A stretch of DNA of 64,000 nt from Planktomarina temperata RCA23. GTDB lineage: Bacteria > Pseudomonadota > Alphaproteobacteria > Rhodobacterales > Rhodobacteraceae. The stretch is taken from positions 868,001 to 932,000 of the forward strand of contig NZ_CP003984.1 of the NCBI RefSeq assembly GCF_000738435.1. The letters are read 5' to 3'. The notes below the pieces were generated by a model. The model saw only the letters and a program-made list of their open reading frames with translations, was not told where the DNA came from and did no database searches. A program made the position numbers and the translations under genes. Below, one piece after another: positions 50,273-59,401 of the stretch (positions are counted from its first letter, which is position 1; each line of letters opens with the position of its first letter).

Positions 50273-50773
50273 ATGATCAATACCACATATAAAACACTGC
50301 TATACGTGATGGCCGGGATTTCGGGTCTCACATTGGTCTGGATCATGGTCTCTGTGATCGCTTCGGTGTTGATGCGCAATTTTGGGCTTCAGCCTTTTGC
50401 TTGGCTTTTTACTTCGGCAGAATATGGTCTTCTCTACATGACGATGTTGGGTGCACCCTGGCTGGTCCGTGAGAAAGGGCATGTTCATATCGAATTGCTG
50501 ACATCCGCCTTGTCGGAGGGGCCGCGCCAATTGCTGAGCCGCGCTGTTGCGCTCGCCTGTGTTGTGGTCTGTGCAATTCTCGCATGGAAAGGAATAGAGC
50601 TGGTGTTGACCAATCTGGAGCGCGGCGACTTTGATACCCGCGCCTATTACTATCCGCGCTGGCTGCTCAGCATTACTTTTCCGCTCTCATTTGGCCTTAT
50701 GGCCGTTGAATTTTCCCGTTTCGTCTTTGGCTCTGAGCTGATGCACAGCGGTGAAGCTGGGATACATGAATAA
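50273..50773 (+). CDS. TRAP transporter small permease (DctQ)
   Basis: A 166 aa four-helix protein. VLMRNFGLQPFAWLFTSAEYGLLYMTMLGAPWLVREKGHVHIELL contains the R-x-F-x-x-x-P, E-Y and GHV-x-IE blocks typical of DctQ. The stop shares one base with the DctM start (TAATG). Confidence 0.86.
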   Translation: MINTTYKTLLYVMAGISGLTLVWIMVSVIASVLMRNFGLQPFAWLFTSAEYGLLYMTMLGAPWLVREKGHVHIELLTSALSEGPRQLLSRAVALACVVVCAILAWKGIELVLTNLERGDFDTRAYYYPRWLLSITFPLSFGLMAVEFSRFVFGSELMHSGEAGIHE

Positions 50774-52080
50774 TGGAATGGTTTGAGGCGCTCGCCCTGC
50801 TGCTCGGCACAATTATGCTTCTCATGGCTGTTGGCATGCCCATAGCGCTGGCCTTTTTGGCAGCCAATATCATCGGTGCATGGGTGTTCATGGGCGGAGA
50901 GCGTGGCATCACCCAACTTTTAAACAACGGGCTTGGCTCGCTCACAAAATACGCGCTGATGCCGATCCCATTGTTTTTACTTATGGGGGAAATATTCTTC
51001 CATACAGGACTTGGCGGCCGTATGTTCACCGCAATTGACAAATTGCTGGGTCGTCTTCCGGGGCGCTTAAGTTATGTAACAGTTTTGGGCGGCACTGCTT
51101 TTTCAACCCTGTCAGGCTCGTCCATGGGGTCAACCGCGCTTTTGGGCTCGCTCATGGTTCCAGAGATGAGCCGTCGTGGCTATAAATCCCACATGAGTAT
51201 TGGCCCGATCCTGGGAACCGGAGGTCTGGCGATTATTATTCCGCCATCGGCTTTGGCTGTCCTTCTCGCAACGCTGGCGCAGATTGATGTGGCGGCTTTG
51301 CTGCTTGCCGGTGTGATACCGGGTCTCGTTCTTGCGGGTTTCTATATCGCCACCATTTGGATTCAGACTCAAATCGACCCAACGGCCGCGCCAGCCTATG
51401 AGGTTGAGCGGCTGTCTTTTGCCAAAAAGATTGGCCTGCTCCTGCGGGAGGTCGTCCCAATGGTGAGTGTGATGATCATTATCATTGTGCTGATGATCCA
51501 GGGGTTTGTGACCCCTTCGGAAGCCGCTGCCTTTGGCGCTTTGGGTGTACTTGTTCTTGCAGCAGTGTTTCGCTGCCTCACTTGGGAGGCTATGAAAAAG
51601 TCAGTCATCGGGGCTTTGAGGGTAACACTCATGGCTTATTTGATTGTCTTCGGATCGGCAACATTCAGTCAGCTGCTCGCTTTCTCGGGTGCGTCGCGTG
51701 GGCTGGTCAGCTGGGCGACCAGTTTTGATTTGGCGCCCCTGGCCATGCTGATGGTGATGTTTGCTGTGCTCTTGCTGCTGGGCATGTTCATGGAGCAGAT
51801 CTCAATCATGCTGCTTACTGTGCCGATCTTTTTCCCTCTGGCCCAAACACTCGGTTTTGATCCGATTTGGTTTGCGTTGATCATGCTGCTCTCCTTGGAG
51901 ATTAGCTTTACAACCCCACCATTCGGGCTTTTATTGTTCGTGATGAAGGGGGTATCTCCGCCAGAAACGACGATGCGAGAGATATACACCTCAGCTTTCC
52001 CCTACATCTTTTGCTCGCTATTCTTGGTGATATTGCTGATTGTCTTTCCTCAAATAGCACTGTGGTTGCCGGCATTGTGA
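50773..52080 (+). CDS. TRAP transporter large permease (DctM)
   Basis: A 435 aa membrane protein with about twelve helices. VLGGTAFSTLSGSSMGSTALLGSLMVPEMSRRGYKSHMSIGPILGTGGLAIIIPPSALAV carries the core DctM motif; the C-terminus ends in FPQIALWLPAL. Completes the second TRAP system, co-transcribed with the GntR and dehydratase genes. Confidence 0.9.
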   Translation: MEWFEALALLLGTIMLLMAVGMPIALAFLAANIIGAWVFMGGERGITQLLNNGLGSLTKYALMPIPLFLLMGEIFFHTGLGGRMFTAIDKLLGRLPGRLSYVTVLGGTAFSTLSGSSMGSTALLGSLMVPEMSRRGYKSHMSIGPILGTGGLAIIIPPSALAVLLATLAQIDVAALLLAGVIPGLVLAGFYIATIWIQTQIDPTAAPAYEVERLSFAKKIGLLLREVVPMVSVMIIIIVLMIQGFVTPSEAAAFGALGVLVLAAVFRCLTWEAMKKSVIGALRVTLMAYLIVFGSATFSQLLAFSGASRGLVSWATSFDLAPLAMLMVMFAVLLLLGMFMEQISIMLLTVPIFFPLAQTLGFDPIWFALIMLLSLEISFTTPPFGLLLFVMKGVSPPETTMREIYTSAFPYIFCSLFLVILLIVFPQIALWLPAL

Positions 52081-52239
52081 ATGGGCAGCAATGCTGAAAG
52101 CACACCATTGCAGGGGCGGCTGAAACGCGGCTGAAACAGCACCGTTTTTTGAGTTAAGCTATTGATTATATATGATTTTTGATCACTATAGCCAAAGTCT
52201 ATTTTGAGGTTTATGTTTTTGTTCGCATTGGTCGAAAAT

Positions 52240-52262
52240 GCCGAGAGCTTCAGATTCTCGGC
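52240..52262 (+). promoter_or_regulatory. Hairpin GCCGAGA-N9-TCTCGGC upstream of preT
   Basis: A perfect 7-bp stem in the 256 bp between the TRAP operon and preT, 74 bp before the preT start. It may end the TRAP transcript or act as an operator or leader structure; no T-run follows. Confidence 0.4.
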
Positions 52263-52336
52263 CGCAAAAATTTTACCGTTTGATAAAAAAATAATCTGTG
52301 CAATAGTGATTCTGTAATTTGATCGACGGAGGATCT

Positions 52337-53674
52337 ATGACCAATCCTATGACGCCAGGCATTGCAGCGGATCGCCTAAGCAACGAAGCGCTTGCACAAA
52401 ACTTTGCAGACCTACATGTGCCACTCGAACCGCATGAAGTGCGGGTTGCGGCTGATCGCTGTTACTTTTGCTATGATGCACCCTGTGTGACCGCCTGCCC
52501 GACGGATATCGATATTCCGCTATTCATCCGCCAAATTAGTACGGATAGGTCAGAGGCTGCGGCCAAAACGATTCTTGATATGAATATTTTGGGCGGAATG
52601 TGTGCCCGTGTTTGCCCAACGGAAGTGCTTTGCGAACAAGCCTGCGTGCGTGAAGTTTCAGAGGGCAAGCCTGTTGAAATTGGCCGCCTTCAACGCCACG
52701 CCACTGATCGTTTGATGGCAAAAAATATTCATCCCTTTGAGCGTGCAGCCGCCACTGGCAAGAAGGTTGCCGTGGTTGGGGCGGGTCCTGCGGGGCTATC
52801 CTGCGCCCACCGATTGGCATTAAAGGGGATCGACGTGACGATCTATGATGCCCGTTCTAAAGCAGGCGGCCTGAATGAATACGGGATCGCCGCCTATAAA
52901 TCCACAAACGACTTTGCCGCAAAGGAAGTGGCGTGGTTGTTGTCTATCGGTGGTATCACGATTGAAAACAACAAAACGCTGGGCGTGGACATGACGCTGG
53001 ACGGCCTTAGCTCTGATTTCGATGCGGTTTTTCTGAGTGTTGGTTTGGGCGGCGTTAACGCCCTGAGCATGTCGAGTGAAGATGATACATGTATGTCAGA
53101 CGCAGTTGGGTTCATTGAAACATTGAGACAAGCGACTGACCTGGCCAGCATACCCATTGGGCGCAACGTGGTTGTTATCGGTGGCGGCATGACAGCGGTT
53201 GATGCAGCTGTGCAGTCGAAATTGCTTGGTGCAGAGCAGGTCACGATTGCCTACCGACGGGGCCGCGAAGCCATGAGTGCGAGCCGCTATGAACAAGACC
53301 TCGCAGCGTCCCATGGCGTGAAGCTTTTGTTCAACGTCCAACCGGTAACACTGGAGACTTTGGAACCAAGCGCGGCGCTTGTCCTGGAATATACGGCGAC
53401 AAAAGACGGTCGATTGACAGGTACAGGCGAGACCATGCGGATCTCTGCGGATCAAGTATTTTCTGCCATCGGTCAAACACTTGCCACCGATGGTGGACTG
53501 GCACTTGATGGGCGCAAGATTTCTGTGACAGGTGCAGGTCGCACGAGCCGTGATCGGGTTTGGGCAGGTGGCGATTGCGCCTCCGGTGGTGATGATCTGA
53601 CTGTAACTGCGGTCGCTGAAGGGCGCGATGCCGCAATGGATATTTATGCAACCTTAATGGGAGGGGCAAACTAA
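52337..53674 (+). CDS. preT: NAD-dependent dihydropyrimidine dehydrogenase subunit PreT
   Basis: A 445 aa GltD-like flavoprotein. ATG at 52337 follows GGAGG by 5 nt; a TTG 18 bp earlier is rejected. Cysteine-rich clusters (CYFCYDAPCVTACP and CARVCPTEVLCEQAC) bind iron-sulphur centres. FAD and NAD sites are VVGAGPAGLSCAHRL and VVIGGGMTAVDAAVQ. It passes electrons from NADH to PreA, which reduces uracil or thymine. Stop and PreA start share one base. Confidence 0.91.
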   Translation: MTNPMTPGIAADRLSNEALAQNFADLHVPLEPHEVRVAADRCYFCYDAPCVTACPTDIDIPLFIRQISTDRSEAAAKTILDMNILGGMCARVCPTEVLCEQACVREVSEGKPVEIGRLQRHATDRLMAKNIHPFERAAATGKKVAVVGAGPAGLSCAHRLALKGIDVTIYDARSKAGGLNEYGIAAYKSTNDFAAKEVAWLLSIGGITIENNKTLGVDMTLDGLSSDFDAVFLSVGLGGVNALSMSSEDDTCMSDAVGFIETLRQATDLASIPIGRNVVVIGGGMTAVDAAVQSKLLGAEQVTIAYRRGREAMSASRYEQDLAASHGVKLLFNVQPVTLETLEPSAALVLEYTATKDGRLTGTGETMRISADQVFSAIGQTLATDGGLALDGRKISVTGAGRTSRDRVWAGGDCASGGDDLTVTAVAEGRDAAMDIYATLMGGAN

Positions 53675-54978
53675 TGGCTGATCTAACGACAGATTTCTTG
53701 GGTATCAAAAGCCCAAATCCATTCTGGCTCGCTTCTGCGCCGCCAACTGATAAAGAATATAATGTGCGCCGCGCATTTGAGGCCGGTTGGGGGGGCGTTG
53801 TTTGGAAAACCTTAGGGGCTGAAGGTCCACCAGTGGTCAATGTGAATGGCCCACGCTACGGCGTCATCCACGGCCCAGATCGCCGCGTTCTTGGGCTGAA
53901 CAATATTGAGTTAATCACCGACCGACCACTCGATGTGAACCTAGAAGAAATCACCCGTGTTAAGAAAGATTACCCAAACCACGCTGTGATCGTGTCCATC
54001 ATGGTGCCTTGTGAAGAACAGGCATGGAAAGATATTCTACCAAAGGTCGAAGCGACAGGTGCGGATGGGATCGAGCTCAACTTCGGTTGCCCACACGGAA
54101 TGTCCGAAAGGGGTATGGGCGCGGCTGTTGGACAGGTTCCTGAGTATATTGAAATGGTCACAGGCTGGTGTAAAAAATACTATTCCAAACCAGTGATCGT
54201 CAAGCTGACGCCGAATATCACAGATGTGCGTTTGCCGGCCGCGGCAGCGAAACGGGGTGGCGCGGACGCTGTGTCATTGATCAATACAATAAATTCTATC
54301 GTCTCAGTGGATCTCGATAGCATGAGCCCAGAACCATCCATAAATGGCAAGGGTACGCATGGGGGCTATTGTGGTCCTGCGGTTAAGCCGATTGCAATGT
54401 CCATGGTGTCTGAAATTGCGCGCGCGCCCGCAACCGCTGGATTTCCCATCTCCGGTATTGGTGGGGTCACAACATGGCGGGATGCGGCTGAATACATCGC
54501 GCTCGGCTGCGGCAACGTCCAGGTTTGCACCGCGGCGATGACTTATGGTTTCAAGGTTGTGCAAGAAATGATCACGGGTCTGTCTCAGTGGATGGATGAA
54601 AAAGGGCACAAAAGCATCCAAGACTTTATGGGCGCTGCGATCCCCAACACGACCGATTGGCAATATCTTGATCTTAATTATGTCGCCAAAGCAGTGATTA
54701 ACCAAGATGACTGCATCAGCTGTGGACGTTGCTTTGCCGCATGCGAAGATACATCGCATCAAGCTATTGTAATGTCTGAAGATCGTAAGTTCTCCGTGCT
54801 TGATGCGGAATGTGTGGCATGTAACCTTTGTGTCGAAGTCTGCCCCGTTGAAAATTGCATAACCATGGTGCAGCAGCCTGCCGGCACTGTTGATCCGCGC
54901 ACAGGTCAAACCATTTCGGATGGATACGCCAATTGGACAACACACCCGAATAATCCCGATTCTGTCGCGGCTGAATAA
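53674..54978 (+). CDS. preA: NAD-dependent dihydropyrimidine dehydrogenase subunit PreA
   Basis: A 434 aa protein with a dihydroorotate-dehydrogenase-like FMN barrel (about 1-320; PNPFWLASAPPTDKEYNVRR, NFGCPHGMSERGMGAAVGQ with the catalytic Cys loop, ISGIGGVTTWRDAAEYIALG). A C-terminal 2x[4Fe-4S] ferredoxin domain follows (CISCGRCFAAC and CVACNLCVEVCP). With PreT it catalyses the first step of reductive pyrimidine degradation. Confidence 0.93.
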   Translation: MADLTTDFLGIKSPNPFWLASAPPTDKEYNVRRAFEAGWGGVVWKTLGAEGPPVVNVNGPRYGVIHGPDRRVLGLNNIELITDRPLDVNLEEITRVKKDYPNHAVIVSIMVPCEEQAWKDILPKVEATGADGIELNFGCPHGMSERGMGAAVGQVPEYIEMVTGWCKKYYSKPVIVKLTPNITDVRLPAAAAKRGGADAVSLINTINSIVSVDLDSMSPEPSINGKGTHGGYCGPAVKPIAMSMVSEIARAPATAGFPISGIGGVTTWRDAAEYIALGCGNVQVCTAAMTYGFKVVQEMITGLSQWMDEKGHKSIQDFMGAAIPNTTDWQYLDLNYVAKAVINQDDCISCGRCFAACEDTSHQAIVMSEDRKFSVLDAECVACNLCVEVCPVENCITMVQQPAGTVDPRTGQTISDGYANWTTHPNNPDSVAAE

Positions 54979-54991
54979 AGGATGATCAAAT

Positions 54992-55018
54992 CGGCGTGTG
55001 GGGAAAACCCACGCGCCG
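54992..55018. terminator. Hairpin between convergent preA and the regulator gene
   Basis: CGGCGTGTGGG pairs with CCCACGCGCCG (11 bp, one G-T pair in one strand's RNA) around a GAAAA loop. It lies exactly between the stops of two convergent genes, so it could stop transcription from both sides, though T-runs are absent. Confidence 0.6.
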
Positions 55019-55020
55019 TA

Positions 55021-55623
55021 TTAAACAGTCAACATGCGTCGTAGCATATCTTCTAAATATTGCTCGGCATCCTCAAAATGATCTCGTTCTCCCAAGATCG
55101 CCTTCACTTGAACATCAAAGTCAGCATAATGTTGCGTCATGGCCCAGATCGAAAAGATGAGATGATAAGGATCGATAGCACGAATCAATCCCGCGTCTGC
55201 CCAGTGGTTAATTAACAGCGCTAAGTTCTCGACAACCTCACGCAGTTCACCGGTCAAAACGGATTTAATTCGCGGGGCGCCTTGGATGATTTCAGTGGCG
55301 TAAAGGCGACTTTCACGGGGGTAGAGCCGGCTCATTTTCAGTTTGTGTTTGGCGTATTTCAGTATTTCTTCAACAGGGTCACCGGCGGGGTCAATATCGC
55401 GAACAGGCTGCAACCAATCGGTCAATAACTGGGCCAATAGTGCCTCGTAAATAGCCTCTTTGGATGCGAAGTAATACAGGATGTTGGGTTTTGACAGACC
55501 AGACTCCGCTGCGATCTGATCTAATGTCGCGCCGCGAAACCCAAATTGGGCAAAGACCTTTAGCCCAGCGGCTTTGATTGCTGAGTGGTTTTTTTTCTGG
55601 ATACGGGTCTCTGTCTTTTTCAT
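55021..55623 (-). CDS. rutR: TetR-family regulator, RutR type
   Basis: A 200 aa regulator. The N-terminal helix-turn-helix (FAQFGFRGATLDQIAAESGLSKPNILYYFASKEAIYEAL) and the C-terminal domain (YPRESRLYATEIIQGAP and PYHLIFSIWAMTQHYADFDVQV) closely follow E. coli RutR, which senses uracil and thymine. A near-perfect RutR operator lies in the divergent intergenic space. It probably represses the amidase-hydantoinase-ABC operon until pyrimidines appear. Confidence 0.88.
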   Translation of the reverse strand: MKKTETRIQKKNHSAIKAAGLKVFAQFGFRGATLDQIAAESGLSKPNILYYFASKEAIYEALLAQLLTDWLQPVRDIDPAGDPVEEILKYAKHKLKMSRLYPRESRLYATEIIQGAPRIKSVLTGELREVVENLALLINHWADAGLIRAIDPYHLIFSIWAMTQHYADFDVQVKAILGERDHFEDAEQYLEDMLRRMLTV

Positions 55624-55712
55624 ACCGGTCTATCACATGGAACAGTTGAGGGAGTAAATGACTAATTCGAAGGCAGTTCGGCAATGGATTGGCAAATTAT
55701 AAAAGCAATTCC

Positions 55713-55740
55713 TTGACACATGTCTGGCCTCTGCTAGCGT
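55713..55740 (+). promoter_or_regulatory. Candidate sigma-70 promoter of the amidase-hydantoinase operon
   Basis: TTGACA (55713-55718) and a weak TAGCGT -10 (55735-55740) are 16 bp apart. The RutR operator begins 4 bp after the -10, a position that would block initiation. Confidence 0.5.
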
Positions 55741-55743
55741 TAG

Positions 55744-55761
55744 TTTGACCAGTTGGTCAAA
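55744..55761. promoter_or_regulatory. RutR operator TTTGACCAGTTGGTCAAA
   Basis: Eight-base perfect arms around GT, matching the E. coli RutR consensus TTGACCAnnTGGTCAA at every fixed base. It lies between the divergent rutR-like gene and the amidase gene, 46 bp before the latter's start. Confidence 0.88.
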
Positions 55762-55807
55762 TTATTAATTGAGCAACCGTAATAATTCGAAAGTGAAGGA
55801 CCGTCTC

Positions 55808-57058
55808 ATGGCTGCTATTGGCGAAAATCTGAAGATTAACAGCGAACGTCTTTGGGACAGTCTGATGGAGATGGCCAAGATTGGGCCGGGTGTGGCAGGC
55901 GGCAATAACCGACAAACTCTGACAGATGAAGACAGCGAAGGCCGTCAATTGTTTCTCGATTGGTGCAAGGCTGCTGGCTGCACGATGGGCCTTGATCAAA
56001 TGGGCAATATGTTTGCGCGTCGCGAGGGAACAGACCCTGAGGCCCTGCCAGTTTATGTGGGGTCGCATTTAGATACCCAACCCACTGGTGGGAAATATGA
56101 TGGGGTGCTTGGGGTTCTCGGTGGCCTCGAAATTTTGCGCACCATGAATGATCTGGATATCAAAACCAAACACCCAATTGTTGTGGTTAATTGGACGAAT
56201 GAGGAGGGAACACGCTTTGCGCCGGCGATGTTGTCCTCAGGTGTATTTGCTGGTGTTCACACCCAAGATTGGGCCTATGATCGTGTGGATGCTGAGGGTA
56301 AAGCCTTTGGGGATGAATTGCAGCGCATTGGCTGGCGGGGTGATGAAGACGTGCGCGCGCGCAAAATGCACGCCTTCTTTGAACTGCACATCGAACAGGG
56401 TCCGATCCTAGAGGCAGAAAATAAGCAAATTGGGATTGTGACCCATGGGCAGGGTCTGTCCTGGACCCAAGTGACGATCACTGGCAAAGACGCCCACACA
56501 GGATCGACCCCGATGCCCATGCGCAAAAATGCAGGGCTCGCCATGGCACGGGTTTTGGATAAAGTTGAAGCGATCGCGCTGTCATACGCACCTCATGCGG
56601 TCGGGGCGGCGGGTCATATCGATGTTTACCCCAATTCACGCAACGTGATCCCTGGCAAAGTCGTGTTTACGATTGATTTTCGCTCTCCCGATTTGACTGT
56701 CATCACTGACATGGAGGCGCGTTTGCGGACAGAAGCCCAGCCCATCTGTGAAGCGATGGGAATGGACATTGAGTTTGAAAAGGTCGGTGGGTTTGATCCT
56801 GTCGCCTTTGACGCAACATGTGTTCAGGCCGTGCGCCGCGCGGCAGAGCGTTTGGGATATAGCCATATGGATCTCATTTCAGGCGCGGGTCATGACGCCT
56901 GTTGGATCAATAAGGTTGCGCCCACGGCAATGATCATGTGCCCTTGTGTCGACGGTCTGAGCCATAATGAGGCCGAGGACATCAGCCAGGAATGGGCAGC
57001 TGCGGGCGCAGATGTTTTGTTGCATGCCGTTTTGGAGACGGCCGTAATTACACCATAA
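55808..57058 (+). CDS. M20-family N-carbamoyl amidase (beta-ureidopropionase / N-carbamoyl-L-amino acid hydrolase)
   Basis: A 416 aa zinc amidohydrolase of the hydantoinase/carbamoylase group. ATG at 55808 has AAGGA 8 nt upstream; the frame stays open back to a TTG at 55769, inside the leader just after the RutR operator. Metal and catalytic motifs are VGSHLDTQPTGGKYDGVLG, NWTNEEGTRFAPAM, ELHIEQGP, KDAHTGSTPM and SGAGHDA. It hydrolyses the N-carbamoyl product of the next enzyme to a free beta- or alpha-amino acid, CO2 and ammonia. First gene of the RutR-controlled operon. Confidence 0.88.
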   Translation: MAAIGENLKINSERLWDSLMEMAKIGPGVAGGNNRQTLTDEDSEGRQLFLDWCKAAGCTMGLDQMGNMFARREGTDPEALPVYVGSHLDTQPTGGKYDGVLGVLGGLEILRTMNDLDIKTKHPIVVVNWTNEEGTRFAPAMLSSGVFAGVHTQDWAYDRVDAEGKAFGDELQRIGWRGDEDVRARKMHAFFELHIEQGPILEAENKQIGIVTHGQGLSWTQVTITGKDAHTGSTPMPMRKNAGLAMARVLDKVEAIALSYAPHAVGAAGHIDVYPNSRNVIPGKVVFTIDFRSPDLTVITDMEARLRTEAQPICEAMGMDIEFEKVGGFDPVAFDATCVQAVRRAAERLGYSHMDLISGAGHDACWINKVAPTAMIMCPCVDGLSHNEAEDISQEWAAAGADVLLHAVLETAVITP

Positions 57059-57094
57059 GCCGCGGCGCAGATACCAATAGACAGGGAGATTATT

Positions 57095-58549
57095 ATGAGC
57101 ACAGTCATCAAGAACGGCACAGTCGTCACGCATGATTTGACATATGAAGCAGATGTTTTGATTGAAGATGGTAAGATCATCGAGATTGGAAGAAACCTAT
57201 CTGGCACGGATGAATTGGATGCAACAGGCTGCTACGTGATGCCGGGTGGCATTGACCCCCATACCCATCTTGAGATGCCATTCATGGGCACATATTCTTC
57301 GGATGATTTCGAAAGCGGCACTCGCGCGGCATTGGCTGGCGGCACTACGATGGTTGTCGATTTCGCACTGCCGAGCCCAGGGCAAGGACTGCATGATGCG
57401 CTGAAAATGTGGGACAATAAATCCACCCGCGCCAACTGCGATTATTCCTTCCACATGGCGGTGACCTGGTGGGGCGAACAGGTGTTTGACGAGATGGAGA
57501 GCGTGATCAAAGACCGGGGCATTAATACGTTCAAGCATTTCTTGGCCTATAAAGGCGCCTTGATGGTTAATGACGACGAGCTGTTCGCAAGCTTCAATCG
57601 CCTTTCCGAATTGGGAGGCATCGCGATGGTTCACGCCGAAAACGGTGATGTCGTTGCTGAACTCTCCGCCAAATTACTGGCTGAGGGCAATACGGGACCA
57701 GAAGCGCATGCCTATTCCAGGCCGCCGCAAGTTGAGGGCGAAGCCACCAATCGCGCAATTATGATCGCCGATATGGCAGGGGTGCCGCTCTATGTTGTTC
57801 ATACCTCTTGCGAAGAGTCCCACGAGGCAATTCGCCGGGCACGTCAACAGGGCAAACGGGTTTGGGGCGAGCCATTGATCCAGCACCTAACACTGGACGA
57901 AAGCGAATACTTCAACAAGGACTGGGACCACGCCGCGCGTCGCGTTATGTCTCCACCCTTTCGCAACAAACATCACCAAGATAGCCTTTGGGCTGGCCTT
58001 CAGTCCGGCTCCCTGAGCGTTGTGGCCACCGATCACTGCGCATTTTCAACAGAACAAAAACGGTTCGGCCTGGGGGACTTCACTAAGATCCCTAATGGCA
58101 CAGGTGGTCTGGAAGATCGCATGCCGATGCTATGGACCTATGGCGTTGCGACCGGTCGCCTAACGCCGAATGAATTCGTGGCTGTCACATCAACCAATAT
58201 CGCCAAGATCCTGAATTGTTATCCGCGCAAGGGGGCAATCCTTGTCGGTGCGGATGCGGATATTGTTGTCTGGGACCCGAAGAAAGAAAAGACGATCGCA
58301 GCAGGTACGCAGCAGTCGGCCATTGATTACAATGTATTCGAGGGTAAAAAGGTCAAAGGCCTGCCGCGCTTTACCTTAACACGTGGGCATGTTGCGGCCT
58401 ATGATGGTGAGATGCGCACCCAGGAAGGGCATGGCAATTTCGTAAAACGCGCCGGCAATACCGCAACGAACAAAGCTCTATCATCATGGAAAGCTCTTAC
58501 GTCACCGCGCCCTATTGAGCGTTCAGGAATTCCCGCCAGTGGAGTCTGA
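57095..58549 (+). CDS. hydA: Dihydropyrimidinase / D-hydantoinase
   Basis: A 484 aa amidohydrolase-fold enzyme. DPHTHLEMPFMGTYSSDDFESGT holds the first metal histidines, FKHFLAYKGALMVND the carboxylated Lys, VHAENGDVV and VVHTSCEE further His ligands, and VATDHCAFSTEQKRFGLGDFTKIPNGTGGLEDRM the catalytic Asp and substrate loop. It opens dihydrouracil or dihydrothymine (or hydantoins). Sits between the carbamoylase and the ABC importer; a 36 bp gap precedes it. Confidence 0.92.
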   Translation: MSTVIKNGTVVTHDLTYEADVLIEDGKIIEIGRNLSGTDELDATGCYVMPGGIDPHTHLEMPFMGTYSSDDFESGTRAALAGGTTMVVDFALPSPGQGLHDALKMWDNKSTRANCDYSFHMAVTWWGEQVFDEMESVIKDRGINTFKHFLAYKGALMVNDDELFASFNRLSELGGIAMVHAENGDVVAELSAKLLAEGNTGPEAHAYSRPPQVEGEATNRAIMIADMAGVPLYVVHTSCEESHEAIRRARQQGKRVWGEPLIQHLTLDESEYFNKDWDHAARRVMSPPFRNKHHQDSLWAGLQSGSLSVVATDHCAFSTEQKRFGLGDFTKIPNGTGGLEDRMPMLWTYGVATGRLTPNEFVAVTSTNIAKILNCYPRKGAILVGADADIVVWDPKKEKTIAAGTQQSAIDYNVFEGKKVKGLPRFTLTRGHVAAYDGEMRTQEGHGNFVKRAGNTATNKALSSWKALTSPRPIERSGIPASGV

Positions 58550-58591
58550 GGCCGTGATTACAATTTCGTTGACCCATTTTCAGGATGCAAT

Positions 58592-59374
58592 ATGACGCAA
58601 GAGCCAACCATCGATGCCAAAGGGCTTCATCTGACTTTTGAGACCAATGATGGTCCTGTCCACGCGCTTCAGGACGTGAACCTTGAGATCAATAAGGGCG
58701 ATTTTGTGAGCTTTATCGGTCCGTCTGGCTGCGGTAAAACCACGTTCTTACGCTGTATTGCAGGGCTTGAAACACCCACTTCAGGTCATATTTCGGTCAA
58801 TGGCCTGACGCCGGATGAGGCACGTCGCGTGCGCGCTTACGGCTATGTATTTCAGGCGGCGGGGCTTTATCCGTGGCGTACAATTGGCGGCAACATCCGC
58901 CTACCCCTTGAGATTATGGGCTTTTCCAAATTTGAAATGTCACAGCGGGTCGAACGGGTCTTGGAATTGGTCGACTTGACCGGATTTGATAAAAAATTTC
59001 CCTGGCAATTGTCTGGGGGAATGCAGCAGCGGGCCAGTATTGCGCGCGCGCTTGCCTTTGACGCTGATATCTTGCTGATGGATGAACCCTTTGGTGCGCT
59101 TGATGAAATTGTGCGTGATCACTTAAATGAACAGTTGTTGCAGCTTTGGGCCCGCACGGAAAAGACGATCGGGTTTGTGACACATTCGATCCCTGAGGCG
59201 GTTTACCTATCGACTAAGATCGTTGTGATGAGCCCACGACCAGGCCGCATCACGGACGTTATTGACAGCAGTTTGCCAAAGGAGCGACCGCTCGACATTC
59301 GCGATAGTCCTGAATTCATCTCTATTGCTCAACGCGTGCGTGATGGGCTGCGGGCAGGGCACGCCCATGTGTAA
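58592..59374 (+). CDS. ABC transporter ATPase (SsuB/TauB/ThiZ-like)
   Basis: A 260 aa ATPase. Walker A GPSGCGKTT, Q-loop YVFQAAGLYPWRT, signature LSGGMQQRASIARAL, Walker B ILLMDEPFGALDE and the H-loop in FVTHSIPEAVYL are all in order. With the two permeases and the binding protein downstream it forms a nitrate/sulfonate/pyrimidine-type importer; in this operon uptake of pyrimidines, hydantoins or their breakdown products is likely. Confidence 0.9.
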   Translation: MTQEPTIDAKGLHLTFETNDGPVHALQDVNLEINKGDFVSFIGPSGCGKTTFLRCIAGLETPTSGHISVNGLTPDEARRVRAYGYVFQAAGLYPWRTIGGNIRLPLEIMGFSKFEMSQRVERVLELVDLTGFDKKFPWQLSGGMQQRASIARALAFDADILLMDEPFGALDEIVRDHLNEQLLQLWARTEKTIGFVTHSIPEAVYLSTKIVVMSPRPGRITDVIDSSLPKERPLDIRDSPEFISIAQRVRDGLRAGHAHV

Positions 59375-59401
59375 GTCAATCACCAAGAAAGGGCGGATCG
59401 T

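Noticed and set aside
52160-52235. Weak RutR-like half sites (TTGATCA, TGGTCGAA) before preT
   Set aside because: They match the consensus poorly and have wrong spacing, so control of preTA by RutR cannot be claimed from sequence.
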